Positions 1 through 7,485 of a stretch of 64,000 bases of DNA are shown piece by piece. The translations under genes were made by a program, and so were the position numbers. This DNA is from Acinetobacter sp. SFB (GTDB lineage: Bacteria; Pseudomonadota; Gammaproteobacteria; Pseudomonadales; Moraxellaceae): the NCBI RefSeq assembly GCF_001647545.1, contig NZ_LSZH01000012.1:368431-432430 (forward strand). The letters run 5' to 3'. How positions within the stretch are numbered: position 1 is the stretch's first letter; the number at the start of each line of letters is the position of its first letter. Below the pieces are notes generated by a model that searched no databases, was not told the DNA's origin, and was given only the letters and a program-made list of their open reading frames with translations.

Positions 1-681
1 GTGGGGCGCTCTGGTGCAGGTAAATCCACCCTGATTCAGTTATTGTTGCATTTTTATACTCTCAACCAAGGTCGCATTTTGATTGACGGTCAAAATATTG
101 AAGAGGTAACTCAAGACAGCTTGCGTAAAAGTATTGCCTTGGTGACTCAAGATACTTCTTTATTGCACCGTACTGTGGCTGAAAATATTAAATATGGTCG
201 TCCGCATGCAAGCGATGAAGAAATGTTTGAGGCGGTTCGTAAAGCCAAAGCTGAAGATTTCATTCCTCAGCTAACCGACTTGCGTGGCAAAACTGGCTAT
301 GAGGCCTATGTAGGTGAACGTGGGGTTAAACTCTCTGGGGGGCAACGTCAACGCGTGGCCATTGCACGGGTATTTTTAAAAGATGCACCTATCCTCATTT
401 TAGATGAAGCGACCAGTGCTTTAGACTCTGAAGTGGAAGCTGCGATTCAATCCAGTCTGGATGATTTAATGGAAGGCAAAACCGTTATTGCCATTGCTCA
501 TCGCCTGTCGACCATTGCTCAAATGGATCGTTTGGTTGTACTGGACGAAGGCAAAATAGTGGAACAAGGCACGCATGATGAACTTGTGGCCCTGAATGGT
601 ATTTATGCACATTTGTGGCAAAGACAAACCGGCAGTTTTTTGATAGAACAACAGGCCTTAAAGAAAAAGGAAGCGCATTAA
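1..681 (+). CDS. ABC exporter ATP-binding domain, 3' part of gene
   Basis: This is the C-terminal nucleotide-binding domain of an inner-membrane ABC exporter of the fused TMD-NBD (MsbA/multidrug) type. Walker A (GRSGAGKS) lies at residues 2-9, the Q-loop Gln near 50, the signature LSGGQ at 111-115, Walker B ILILDE at 131-136 and the switch His at 167. The gene is cut by the window edge, so the GTG at position 1 is probably an internal valine codon and the membrane domain lies upstream, outside the window. The TAA stop overlaps by one base the ATG of the interrupted MaoC-like gene, indicating co-transcription. The substrate cannot be inferred. Family certain, exact subfamily uncertain. Confidence 0.93.
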   Translation: MGRSGAGKSTLIQLLLHFYTLNQGRILIDGQNIEEVTQDSLRKSIALVTQDTSLLHRTVAENIKYGRPHASDEEMFEAVRKAKAEDFIPQLTDLRGKTGYEAYVGERGVKLSGGQRQRVAIARVFLKDAPILILDEATSALDSEVEAAIQSSLDDLMEGKTVIAIAHRLSTIAQMDRLVVLDEGKIVEQGTHDELVALNGIYAHLWQRQTGSFLIEQQALKKKEAH

Positions 682-1115
682 TGCTGTCTTTGGAAGATAT
701 AAAAATGGGTGATCGTTTCATCAGTGGTGAATATGAAATGATCTCGCAAGAAATTAAGCAATTTGCCTATGCTTAGGATCTGCAAGTTTTCCATACTGAT
801 GAAGATCAGGCCAAAGCGCTCCCCCTTTTTCAAGGAATAGCAGCCAGCGGTTGGCACACGTGTGGCGTGACCATGCGTTTATGGACGGAATGCTTTCCTG
901 TCGCTTATGGTCTGATTGGTTCAGAATCTAACCTGCGCTGGCCACGTCCGACCCGTCCTGGCGATAAAGTTCATGTGGAAGTTGAAATTATCGCCATTCG
1001 GCCATCAAAAACCAAAACTGACCGCGCTATAGTGAGCTATGTAACTCAGGCATGGAATCAGAATCATGATGTGCTGCTTATCTCTGCAACGAAAATTATG
1101 GTCTTTAAAAAATAA
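681..1115 (+). pseudogene. MaoC-like hydratase gene interrupted by an in-frame TAG
   Basis: Read in one frame from the ATG at 681, this encodes a 144-codon MaoC/hot-dog hydratase-like protein broken only by TAG at 774-776 (codon 32). The stop sits exactly where the family has an aromatic residue before the catalytic Asp and His: the reading is FAYA-stop-DLQVFHTDED. Downstream, the segments IAASGWHT, LRWPRPTRPGD and the C-terminal strand are intact and in frame, so one point change (for example TAT to TAG) explains the damage. The ATG overlaps the ABC transporter stop, which supports the original start. An internal ATG at 867 could give an 82-residue product lacking the catalytic part. Probably a recent pseudogene; a sequencing error is the alternative. 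Confidence 0.8.
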
Positions 1116-1241
1116 TTCAAATCTGTTTAATTTACAGGCTTTGATAAATTGTCGAACAATTTTACCAGGATACTGTTTGTTTTCATGCCAATATGAAAAA
1201 TCAACACATAGAAAAACCGACTTAAGTGCAATGGATAGCGC

Positions 1242-2270
1242 ATGAAAACGATTTCTCCAAGACAGGACCAGGGAATACCCGGGGTTTACGGTCTCTTGCT
1301 GCTCGATGTAGTGTCACGCTGGGGCTACAATGCAGAAGCCTTGTTTACCCCCTTCCATTTAAGCAGTGAACAGCTGGCAGAGCCAAATTTTCGCATTCCA
1401 ACCCCTGTTGCAAATGAACTGGTTAAACATGCATTACGTTTAACCGGTGAACCGACGCTGGGTTTCCATTTGGGCACCCAAATGCGAATCTCCATTCACG
1501 GTTTTATCGGTTATGCCATCATGACCGCACATGAGATCAGCGATGCGCTGGTTTTGGCCAACCGCTTTATCCAGCTGCGTTTACCATTTTTACAGCTTTA
1601 CTTCTCAACCTTTGGCGAGAAGGCAACGCTACAATTACAATGTGATTTTGATATTGAGCCTTTAAGAACTGAAATTACGATTGCATTGACCTTCGGCATT
1701 GTTACCATGGCCAAAGCTTTAACGGGTTGTGAGGATTTATCTGGCGAAATTGATTTTGATTTCCCGAAACCAGCCGGTTTTGAGCGTTATATGGCAAAAT
1801 TTCCCTCGCATCATTTCCGTTTTGAACAACCCCATTTACTCTCAAGTTTTGATAAAAAATACCTGAGTTTGAAAATGGTCAATGCCGACCCGATTGCCAG
1901 CCAGATTGCCATTAACCAATGTGAAGCTGAACTCTCGGCATTAGGTGAACGCCGTCGTTTGGCGATGCGGGTGCGTGATATTTTGACCAATTCGGAACAG
2001 CATTATTTAAGTATCGAAAATGTCGCAGATCGACTGCATATGTCCGATCGGACTTTAAAACGACAATTGGCTGCTGAAGGTACGTCATTTTCAACCATCG
2101 TGGATGAAGTGCGTTATCGTCATGCAACATCGCTGCTTTCCCGCACAGATTACACCCTGGAGCTGATTGCAGATAAATTGGGTTATAGTGATGTAGCCAA
2201 TTTTAGCCGGGCATTTAAACGCTGGAGTGGCCGTAGTCCAAGCAATTGGCGTAAAGATCCTTACTTATAA
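1242..2270 (+). CDS. AraC-family transcriptional regulator (OruR/ArgR-like architecture)
   Basis: A 342-residue cytoplasmic regulator. The first ~200 residues resemble the AraC-binding-domain type found in OruR-like regulators (segments [19 protein letters not shown] and [14 protein letters not shown]). The last ~100 residues are a double helix-turn-helix AraC DNA-binding domain, with the first HTH at [20 protein letters not shown] and the family signature around [19 protein letters not shown]. The length is normal for this subfamily. It follows the MaoC remnant on the same strand after a 126-base gap and may once have controlled that gene or the exporter, but no operator is obvious. The effector is unknown. 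Confidence 0.88.
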   Translation: MKTISPRQDQGIPGVYGLLLLDVVSRWGYNAEALFTPFHLSSEQLAEPNFRIPTPVANELVKHALRLTGEPTLGFHLGTQMRISIHGFIGYAIMTAHEISDALVLANRFIQLRLPFLQLYFSTFGEKATLQLQCDFDIEPLRTEITIALTFGIVTMAKALTGCEDLSGEIDFDFPKPAGFERYMAKFPSHHFRFEQPHLLSSFDKKYLSLKMVNADPIASQIAINQCEAELSALGERRRLAMRVRDILTNSEQHYLSIENVADRLHMSDRTLKRQLAAEGTSFSTIVDEVRYRHATSLLSRTDYTLELIADKLGYSDVANFSRAFKRWSGRSPSNWRKDPYL

Positions 2271-2341
2271 ACTTTTGTTTTGATCAAAAAACCTGTATAA
2301 AACATGGCAAAAATGATTTGAATATTTTAAAGGAGTCATCG

Positions 2342-2716
2342 ATGAATCATCCTTCAGAATTAAAGTACGCCAGTACGCATGAATGGGTCAAAATTGAAGG
2401 TGATCTGGTTGTTACAGGTATTTCCGACCATGCACAAGATGCTTTAGGGGATTTGGTCTACGTAGAAGCACCAGAAGTTGGCCAGCAAATCACTGCCGGT
2501 GAACAAGCCGGTGTGGTGGAGTCGGTTAAAACAGCTTCAGATATTCATGCACCTGTTTCAGGCGAAGTTGTAGAAGTGAACCCCGACCTTGAAGATGATC
2601 CTGACTTTGTGAATGATGATCCATATGGCAAGGGCTGGATTTATAAAATCAAGCCCAACAATATGGCAGATGTCGAAAAATTACTTTCAAGTAGTGAATA
2701 TGAAGCAGGTTTATAA
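2342..2716 (+). CDS. gcvH: Glycine cleavage system H protein
   Basis: A 124-residue lipoyl carrier of the glycine cleavage complex, which shuttles the aminomethyl group between GcvP, GcvT and the dehydrogenase. The lipoylated lysine is K63 in ESVKTASD. The N-terminal THEWVK and the C-terminal GWIYKI block are typical. I chose ATG 2342 because AGGAG precedes it by about 7 bases; the upstream in-frame codon at 2318 has no ribosome-binding site. gcvT and gcvP are not adjacent, so the gene stands alone here. A strong intrinsic terminator follows. No glycine riboswitch is visible in front of it, unlike the dadA-like gene at 51.4 kb. Confidence 0.96.
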   Translation: MNHPSELKYASTHEWVKIEGDLVVTGISDHAQDALGDLVYVEAPEVGQQITAGEQAGVVESVKTASDIHAPVSGEVVEVNPDLEDDPDFVNDDPYGKGWIYKIKPNNMADVEKLLSSSEYEAGL

Positions 2717-2733
2717 TCCTGTTTATATCCATA

Positions 2734-2760
2734 AAAAATCAGTCTTTAGGACTGATTTTT
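2734..2760 (+). terminator. Intrinsic terminator of gcvH
   Basis: A perfect 11-bp stem (AAAAATCAGTC / GACTGATTTTT) with a 5-base loop, A-rich before and T-rich after. The symmetric A/T flanks would let it act on both strands. Confidence 0.88.
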
Positions 2761-2763
2761 TAT

Positions 2764-3030
2764 TTCAGGCGAACCTTAGTTAAATATATAAAAATCATGC
2801 CTAAAATTACAATACGAGATTATTATCAAATAAAACCAGACAATTAAATAAGCCAAGATATTTTATAATTGCTTCAGCTATCCTTTTTAAGCCTAATCCT
2901 CTAAAATATATGTCATCTAACGATGATCTGACTTATTTTTATTTATTATAAAAACATTTTTCTAGTCCACAAAAAAAATTGCCTCGATAAGCCTGATAAA
3001 TCGTCTACTTCTTACGAATAAAGGTAAATT
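2764..3030. other. AT-rich intergenic region
   Basis: About 270 bases between the gcvH terminator and the MFS gene. It is AT-rich with no convincing ORF or hairpin. It probably contains the MFS promoter, but I cannot pick boxes with confidence. Confidence 0.4.
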
Positions 3031-4212
3031 ATGTCTCCTATAAATACACAACAGTTATGGAATAAGTCCTTTATTCTATGTCTGGCCAATAATCTATTTT
3101 TGTTTGTGTTTTATTTTGCCCAAACCACAATTTTACCTATTTATATTTTAAATGAGTTACATGGAACCTTGGCCCAAGCAGGTTTAGCCATGACTTTATT
3201 TATGGCATCCTCAATCGCAGTTCGTCCCTTTAGTGGTTTAATTATTGAAAAATTTGGTCGTAAAAAAACCTTATATGTTTCCGAAGCCTTGTTTTGTCTG
3301 TTTTCTTTTGCTTATTTATTTGCTGACAATTTGAGCTTTCTTTTAGTTATTCGATTCTTGCATGGAATTTGGTTCAGCATCTTAACCACGGTTACCGTAC
3401 CGATTGCCAATGATTTTATTCCGGCACAGCGTAAAGGCGAAGGCATGGGATATTTTGTCATGTCTATTAATTTGGGTATTGTCCTTGGCCCTTTGCTCGG
3501 CTTAACATTAATTCAGCCGCTGTCTTACCCCATGGTCGCAGGAATTCTAGCTGCCATTATCTGTATCGGTTTTATTTTTTGTTTTATGATTCCCATTCAG
3601 CCAGAAGCCAAACCGGTACTAACGAAAGGCAAACCGCATTTATCTCTGCAAGATTTTGTAGAGAAGAAAGCTTTGCCCGTATCCATTATGGCCATGATCA
3701 TTTCTTTTTCTTATGCCAGTATCATGTCGTTCATTTCAACATTTGCTGAATCAAAAAATCTGCTTCCCTATGCCAGCTTGTTTTTTGTCGTCTTTGCCAT
3801 TTCAATGATGAGCTTGCGACCAATCACCGGAAAAATTTACGATCGTAAAGGTCCAAATTATGTGGTTTACCCTGCTATTGCACTATTTTCTATTGGACTG
3901 ATTGTTTTAAGCCAGATCAACACCGTGACTGGATTAATGCTTGCTGCAGTGTTTATAGGTATGGGCTTTGGTTCGGCTCAGCCCTGCTTGCAAACCATTT
4001 CCATTCAGCGTTCCCCGAAAGATCGAATTGGACATGCAACTTCAACTTTCTTTACCTTTTATGACATCGGAATTGCGATTGGCTCGATCTTGCTCGGTGC
4101 GGTGATTGCTCATCAGGGATACAGCTTTGCCTACCTACTTTGTGCAGTTATCACGGCATTGAGTTTAGTTTTTTATAAAATATTTGTAGATCGCAAACAT
4201 ACTGCAGCCTAA
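3031..4212 (+). CDS. MFS transporter
   Basis: A 393-residue major facilitator with about 12 hydrophobic segments. The motif-A-like cytoplasmic loop IEKFGRKKT lies between TM2 and TM3, and a second loop GKIYDRKGP lies between TM8 and TM9. AAAGGTAA stands before the ATG. It is clearly paralogous to the MFS at 27.7 kb, sharing the QAG..., RFLHG/RFMHG, GEGMGY/GEGIGY and SASIERMG/RSPKDRIG-type segments. No regulator is adjacent. The substrate is unknown; drug or siderophore efflux is only a guess from family resemblance. Confidence 0.9.
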   Translation: MSPINTQQLWNKSFILCLANNLFLFVFYFAQTTILPIYILNELHGTLAQAGLAMTLFMASSIAVRPFSGLIIEKFGRKKTLYVSEALFCLFSFAYLFADNLSFLLVIRFLHGIWFSILTTVTVPIANDFIPAQRKGEGMGYFVMSINLGIVLGPLLGLTLIQPLSYPMVAGILAAIICIGFIFCFMIPIQPEAKPVLTKGKPHLSLQDFVEKKALPVSIMAMIISFSYASIMSFISTFAESKNLLPYASLFFVVFAISMMSLRPITGKIYDRKGPNYVVYPAIALFSIGLIVLSQINTVTGLMLAAVFIGMGFGSAQPCLQTISIQRSPKDRIGHATSTFFTFYDIGIAIGSILLGAVIAHQGYSFAYLLCAVITALSLVFYKIFVDRKHTAA

Positions 4213-4239
4213 AAAAGCTATCTGGATTGGTATAGAAGA

Positions 4240-4277
4240 AATAAGCATCATCCTAAAATGGGAGGATGCTTATTTTT
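4240..4277. terminator. Bidirectional terminator between the MFS gene and pilU
   Basis: Inverted repeat AATAAGCATC (4240-4249) / GATGCTTATT (4265-4274) followed by a T-run, lying between convergent genes. It can serve the MFS gene on plus and pilU on minus. Confidence 0.8.
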
Positions 4278-4312
4278 ATCGTATCGATGGATATTACTTT
4301 TCCATTATTCAA

Positions 4313-5518
4313 TTAAGCTTGGTTCTCTTCCTTGGTGTCATTTTCTTCTGGATTACTTTCTTGCACCATGCTAAATGATGTTGTTGAACCTGGTACAGAT
4401 TGATCCTCTCTCGAACTTTTTAATTTGATCTGTAAACGCAATTCATTCATGGAATCTGCATTACGCAAAGCTTCTTCATAACTAATCGCACCTTGATTAT
4501 ACAAATCAAATAAAGCCTGATCGAAAGTTTGCATGCCCAATTCACGGGATTTTTTCATGATTTCTTTGAGTTCATGAAGTTGACCTTTGAGAATATTATC
4601 GGCAATTAAAGGGGTATTGAGCAAAATTTCAATGGCTGCACGACGTCCGCGACCATCCTGAGTACGGACCAAACGCTGAGAAATAATCGCTTTCATGTTG
4701 GAAGACAAATCCATCAGCAATTGATTTTTTCGTTCTTCCGGGAAAAAGTTAATAATCCGGTCAAGGGCCTGATTGGCGTTGTTGGCGTGTAGCGTTCCCA
4801 AACACAAATGTCCGGTTTCGGCAAAGGCAATCGCGTGTTCCATGGTTTCGGTATCACGGATTTCACCAATTAAAATGACATCCGGTGCCTGACGTAAAGT
4901 ATTTTTCAAAGCATTGTGCCATGAGTGACTATCTACCCCAACTTCACGGTGAGTAATCATCGACTTTTTGTGTTTATGTACAAATTCAACCGGGTCTTCA
5001 ACTGTAATAATATGCCCGGCTGAGTTTTCATTGCGATGATCAATCATGGCGGCTAAAGAAGTCGACTTACCCGAACCGGTCGCGCCAACCACTAAAATTA
5101 AACCACGTTTTGACATCATTACATCTTTAAGCGATTCAGGTAATTTTAACTGGGCAAAATTTGGAATTTCCGCAGTAATGGTACGAATCACCATACCTAC
5201 TTGTAACTGTTGTTGAAATACATTAATACGAAAGCGCGAAACGTCAGGAACGCTAATGGCAAAGTTACACTCAAGTTCTTTTTCAAATTCCTGTCGTTGC
5301 TTTTCGTTCATTAAACTATAAGCAAACAGTTTGGTTTTATCCGCGGTTAGCGCTTGCTGTCCAATCGGTTTCATCATACCCTGATGTTTAATACTTGGCG
5401 GAAAATCTGCTGAAATAAACAAGTCTGAGCCACCATATTCCACAACTTTGGTCAGCATATGAAATATTATTTTACGCGCTTCTTCCAATAATTCCGCACT
5501 ATACATATTTGTTCCCAT
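4313..5518 (-). CDS. pilU: Type IV pilus retraction ATPase PilU
   Basis: A 401-residue secretion ATPase of the PilT/PilU class, which powers pilus depolymerisation at the inner membrane. Walker A GATGSGKS lies at about 145-152, the Asp box VEDPVEF at 173-179, Walker B DVILIGE at 213-219 and the His box GTLHANNANQAL near 241. The GHLCLGTLHANNANQALDRI stretch and the acidic tail of ~40 residues match PilU rather than the shorter PilT. The ATG at 5506 is an alternative start, with GGGAA just upstream. pilT, usually the neighbour in this genus, is not present on either side. Confidence 0.92.
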   Translation of the reverse strand: MGTNMYSAELLEEARKIIFHMLTKVVEYGGSDLFISADFPPSIKHQGMMKPIGQQALTADKTKLFAYSLMNEKQRQEFEKELECNFAISVPDVSRFRINVFQQQLQVGMVIRTITAEIPNFAQLKLPESLKDVMMSKRGLILVVGATGSGKSTSLAAMIDHRNENSAGHIITVEDPVEFVHKHKKSMITHREVGVDSHSWHNALKNTLRQAPDVILIGEIRDTETMEHAIAFAETGHLCLGTLHANNANQALDRIINFFPEERKNQLLMDLSSNMKAIISQRLVRTQDGRGRRAAIEILLNTPLIADNILKGQLHELKEIMKKSRELGMQTFDQALFDLYNQGAISYEEALRNADSMNELRLQIKLKSSREDQSVPGSTTSFSMVQESNPEENDTKEENQA

Positions 5519-5741
5519 TTAAAATAATTTCCAGTACCCAGTAATTACTACAATAATTTGTATTTATTAAACAATTAGTTATTACTTGGTATTAATTTTT
5601 ATTATTTTGCCTAAAGAACTCATACGACTCAAATCTGTTAATACTCATCAGTTAAAAGAATTGATAAAAAATGTGTAGAGCATCAACAAAATATTGTTCT
5701 AAATTTAAATAGATAACACTAAAGTGCTTATAAGAAATAAT

Positions 5742-5762
5742 GAAGCCCCGATCAACGGGGCT
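5742..5762 (-). terminator. Probable terminator of aroG
   Basis: Inverted repeat AGCCCC / GGGGCT with a 7-base loop, 34 bases downstream of the aroG stop, followed on the minus strand by a T-rich stretch. Confidence 0.65.
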
Positions 5763-5795
5763 GCATCAGAAAATAAGTATGTTTGCTCAGAAATA

Positions 5796-6857
5796 TTAGG
5801 CACTACGCTTTAGTTGAGAAGTACGAAGTAAATCAGCAACTTTCAATAAAAGTTGCTCTGTTTTATCCCATCCCAAACAGCCATCAGTGACAGATTGACC
5901 ATAGGTCATCTCACATGAAATCTTTTGCTGACCATCGACCAGATGGCTTTCTAGCATCACGCCACGGACATTGCTATGAATGCGTTCATCTACAATAGTC
6001 AGTAAAACTTCCGGTTGTAATAAAGGGTTTTTATGGCTGTTACCATGACTGCAATCAATCACCAAAGCAGGCAATTCACCTGAAACTTTTTCTTTAATTT
6101 TTTCAATTTCAGCCAAGGCAAAGTTAGGCCCTGAATTTGCACCGCGTAAAATCAAATGCGCTTTCGGATTGCCCTTTGATTCTAAAATACAAGGAAAGCC
6201 AGATTGACTCATGCCTAAAAATTGATGGGGATGCGTGGCAGATTGAATGGCATCAAGTGCAATTTGAATAGAGCCATCTGTACCATTTTTAAAACCAATG
6301 CTATACGGCATATGGCTTGAAATTTCACGGTGAATTTGTGATTCGCTGGTACGTGCACCAATTGCACCCCAAGCCAGTAAATCATCGAAATAAGCGGTTG
6401 CCATCGGGCTTAAAATTTCCGATGCAATCGGTAAACCCATTTCGATAATTTGAAGATATAACTCACGTGATTTTTCCAAACCCAATTGCATATTCGATGA
6501 ACCATCTAAATTTGGGTCATACAAAAAACCTTTCCAGCCAATGGTGGTACGTGGTTTTTCAATGTATGCACGCATTACCAGAAAAATTTGATCTGACACT
6601 TGGCTTTGTAATTGTTGTAGTTTTTCAGCATATTCAAGCGCAGAAATCGGGTCATGAATTGAACATGGACCTGTCACCACCATCAAACGATGATCTTTGC
6701 CATCTAAAATGTTTTGAATGGTTTGACGCTGCTCGGCAATTTGTTGAGCCAGTTTTGCAGATAAAGGCAATTGCGCCTTTAATTGATGAGGCAAACTTAA
6801 AATGGTTTCTTTTGCAGTCGTTTGCGTTTGTTGTAAAGCGGTATTTAAAGCATTCAT
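5796..6857 (-). CDS. aroG: DAHP synthase (class I, AroF/G/H type), attenuator-controlled copy
   Basis: 3-deoxy-7-phosphoheptulonate synthase, 353 residues. It condenses phosphoenolpyruvate with erythrose 4-phosphate in the first step of the shikimate pathway. Family motifs are VVTGPCSIHD, MRAYIEKPRTTIGWKG, ARTSESQIHRE, GFKNGTDGS, LRGANSGPN, CSHGNSHKNP and the C-terminal SVTDGCLGWD. The start has AGGAAAG 8 bases upstream. Upstream on the same strand lie two short ORFs rich in aromatic codons, competing hairpins and an intrinsic terminator (6893-7234), so transcription is probably attenuated by aromatic-tRNA charging. tyrB is divergent. A second isozyme is at 47.9 kb. Which amino acid inhibits this isozyme allosterically cannot be read from the sequence. 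Confidence 0.95.
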   Translation of the reverse strand: MNALNTALQQTQTTAKETILSLPHQLKAQLPLSAKLAQQIAEQRQTIQNILDGKDHRLMVVTGPCSIHDPISALEYAEKLQQLQSQVSDQIFLVMRAYIEKPRTTIGWKGFLYDPNLDGSSNMQLGLEKSRELYLQIIEMGLPIASEILSPMATAYFDDLLAWGAIGARTSESQIHREISSHMPYSIGFKNGTDGSIQIALDAIQSATHPHQFLGMSQSGFPCILESKGNPKAHLILRGANSGPNFALAEIEKIKEKVSGELPALVIDCSHGNSHKNPLLQPEVLLTIVDERIHSNVRGVMLESHLVDGQQKISCEMTYGQSVTDGCLGWDKTEQLLLKVADLLRTSQLKRSA

Positions 6858-6870
6858 TGATCTTTCCTAG

Positions 6871-6886
6871 GGACTTTTTCCAGTCC
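6871..6886 (-). promoter_or_regulatory. Hairpin just before the aroG ribosome-binding site
   Basis: GGACT (6882-6886) pairs with AGTCC (6871-6875) around a 6-base loop. It lies between the stop of the second leader ORF and the aroG Shine-Dalgarno, and there is no T-run after it, so it is not an intrinsic terminator. It might modulate aroG translation; that is inference. Confidence 0.4.
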
Positions 6887-6892
6887 AATCTT

Positions 6893-6997
6893 TTATTTGA
6901 GCGTTATGGGTCTAATGGATTGCGAAGCAAGAGTCATGACTTGACTAAAATAAAACCAATAAGAGTTGCTAAAATATGAGTAATTTAATTTTTTCAT
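6893..6997 (-). CDS. Second aromatic-rich leader ORF upstream of aroG
   Basis: A 34-codon ORF (ATG at 6997, TAA ending at 6893) with a good ribosome-binding site, GGAG 7 bases before the ATG. Residues 6-17 read YSYFSNSYWFYF: four Tyr, three Phe and one Trp in twelve positions, which is far from random. It lies after the attenuator terminator and ends 35 bases before the aroG ATG. I infer a leader peptide in which slow decoding of aromatic codons changes translation or RNA folding in front of aroG. No T-tailed terminator follows it, so the mechanism would differ from the upstream element. Confidence 0.65.
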   Translation of the reverse strand: MKKLNYSYFSNSYWFYFSQVMTLASQSIRPITLK

Positions 6998-7033
6998 GAA
7001 GTAACTCCAAAAATATATAAAAAAATAAAGCAT

Positions 7034-7065
7034 AAAAAAACCTGATCCGGGTTGCCGATCAGGTT
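7034..7065 (-). terminator. Attenuator terminator in the aroG leader
   Basis: On the minus strand AACCTGATC (7057-7065) pairs with GATCAGGTT (7039-7047), followed by seven T (7034-7040). The loop contains GGCAACC (7050-7056), which can instead pair with GGTTGCC (7079-7085); that pairing would exclude the terminator. It lies between leader peptide 1 and aroG, so it is an attenuator rather than a gene-end terminator. Confidence 0.82.
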
Positions 7066-7077
7066 ATAAAACTTGGT

Positions 7078-7126
7078 GGGCAACCATTTCTTGCCCGAAC
7101 GCGTTCAGGCAATTATCTAAATTGCC
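7078..7126 (-). promoter_or_regulatory. Competing RNA segments of the aroG attenuator
   Basis: Sequential mutually exclusive pairings on the minus-strand RNA: GGCAATT (7120-7126) with AATTGCC (7108-7114); TTGCCTGAAC (7103-7112) with GTTCGGGCAA (7091-7100); GGGCAA (7091-7096) with TTGCCC (7078-7083); and GGTTGCC (7079-7085) with the terminator-loop GGCAACC (7050-7056). The first segment overlaps the Trp-Gln-Phe codons of leader peptide 1. A ribosome stalled on the aromatic codons would free the second pairing and favour antitermination. A ribosome reaching the stop codon would block it and favour termination. Confidence 0.75.
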
Positions 7127-7169
7127 AAAAATAATAACGTGCGTTTGAGATGACGGGTTGCTTTAACAT
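7113..7169 (-). CDS. aroG leader peptide 1 (attenuation sensor)
   Basis: An 18-residue ORF, MLKQPVISNARYYFWQFR, on the minus strand. Tyr12-Tyr13-Phe14-Trp15 and Phe17 stand directly before the stop and overlap the first arm of the attenuator hairpins. Its ribosome-binding site is weak (GAAG-type). It begins about 30 bases after the predicted transcription start. All three aromatic amino acids are sensed, which suits a gene for the common first step. The placement of codons, hairpins and terminator matches known his/phe/trp attenuators by architecture, though the sequence itself is not one I recognise. Confidence 0.75.
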   Translation of the reverse strand: MLKQPVISNARYYFWQFR

Positions 7170-7205
7170 CTTTATTTCTTCAAAAAAAGTATGTGTCTTG
7201 AAATT

Positions 7206-7234
7206 AAAATACGCTTTATTGATAAATTTGACAA
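7206..7234 (-). promoter_or_regulatory. Probable sigma-70 promoter of the aroG leader transcript
   Basis: Minus-strand TTGTCA (7229-7234), a 17-base spacer, then TATTTT (7206-7211). The expected start near 7200 leaves about 30 bases before leader peptide 1. A TTGACA on the plus strand overlaps it (7228-7233) and may belong to a divergent tyrB promoter. Confidence 0.55.
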
Positions 7235-7485
7235 TAGTTTTATACAAAATAAAAATACATAAATCAGTCAACTTTTACTTATATATTGTTTAAAAATAAA
7301 GCTTGGCACTCAAACTTTAATCTAAGCGTTTTTTATTTTCACCTTCTTGAGATAAATTTTTTAATATCTCAATACAGCTGAGTAATTTCTATAAAAATAA
7401 AAGACCCTCAATTGGCATTAAAAGATAGAATGCGATCTGTTGCGCAGGCTTGATTTGTTTACTACATATAACGAAGGATGTATTC

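Noticed and set aside
2342..2716. Glycine riboswitch in front of gcvH
   Set aside because: None of the GGAGAG/CGAAGG/CTCTCAGG elements occurs upstream of gcvH.
6467..6979. 170-codon plus-strand ORF opposite aroG and its leader
   Set aside because: Antisense to aroG and the second leader ORF. No ribosome-binding site and amino-acid composition typical of a shadow frame.
7235..7485. TyrR box or leader peptide in front of tyrB
   Set aside because: No TGTAAA-N6-TTTACA-like operator and no aromatic-rich ORF on the plus strand. Only an 8-bp AT-rich hairpin at 7347-7372 is present.
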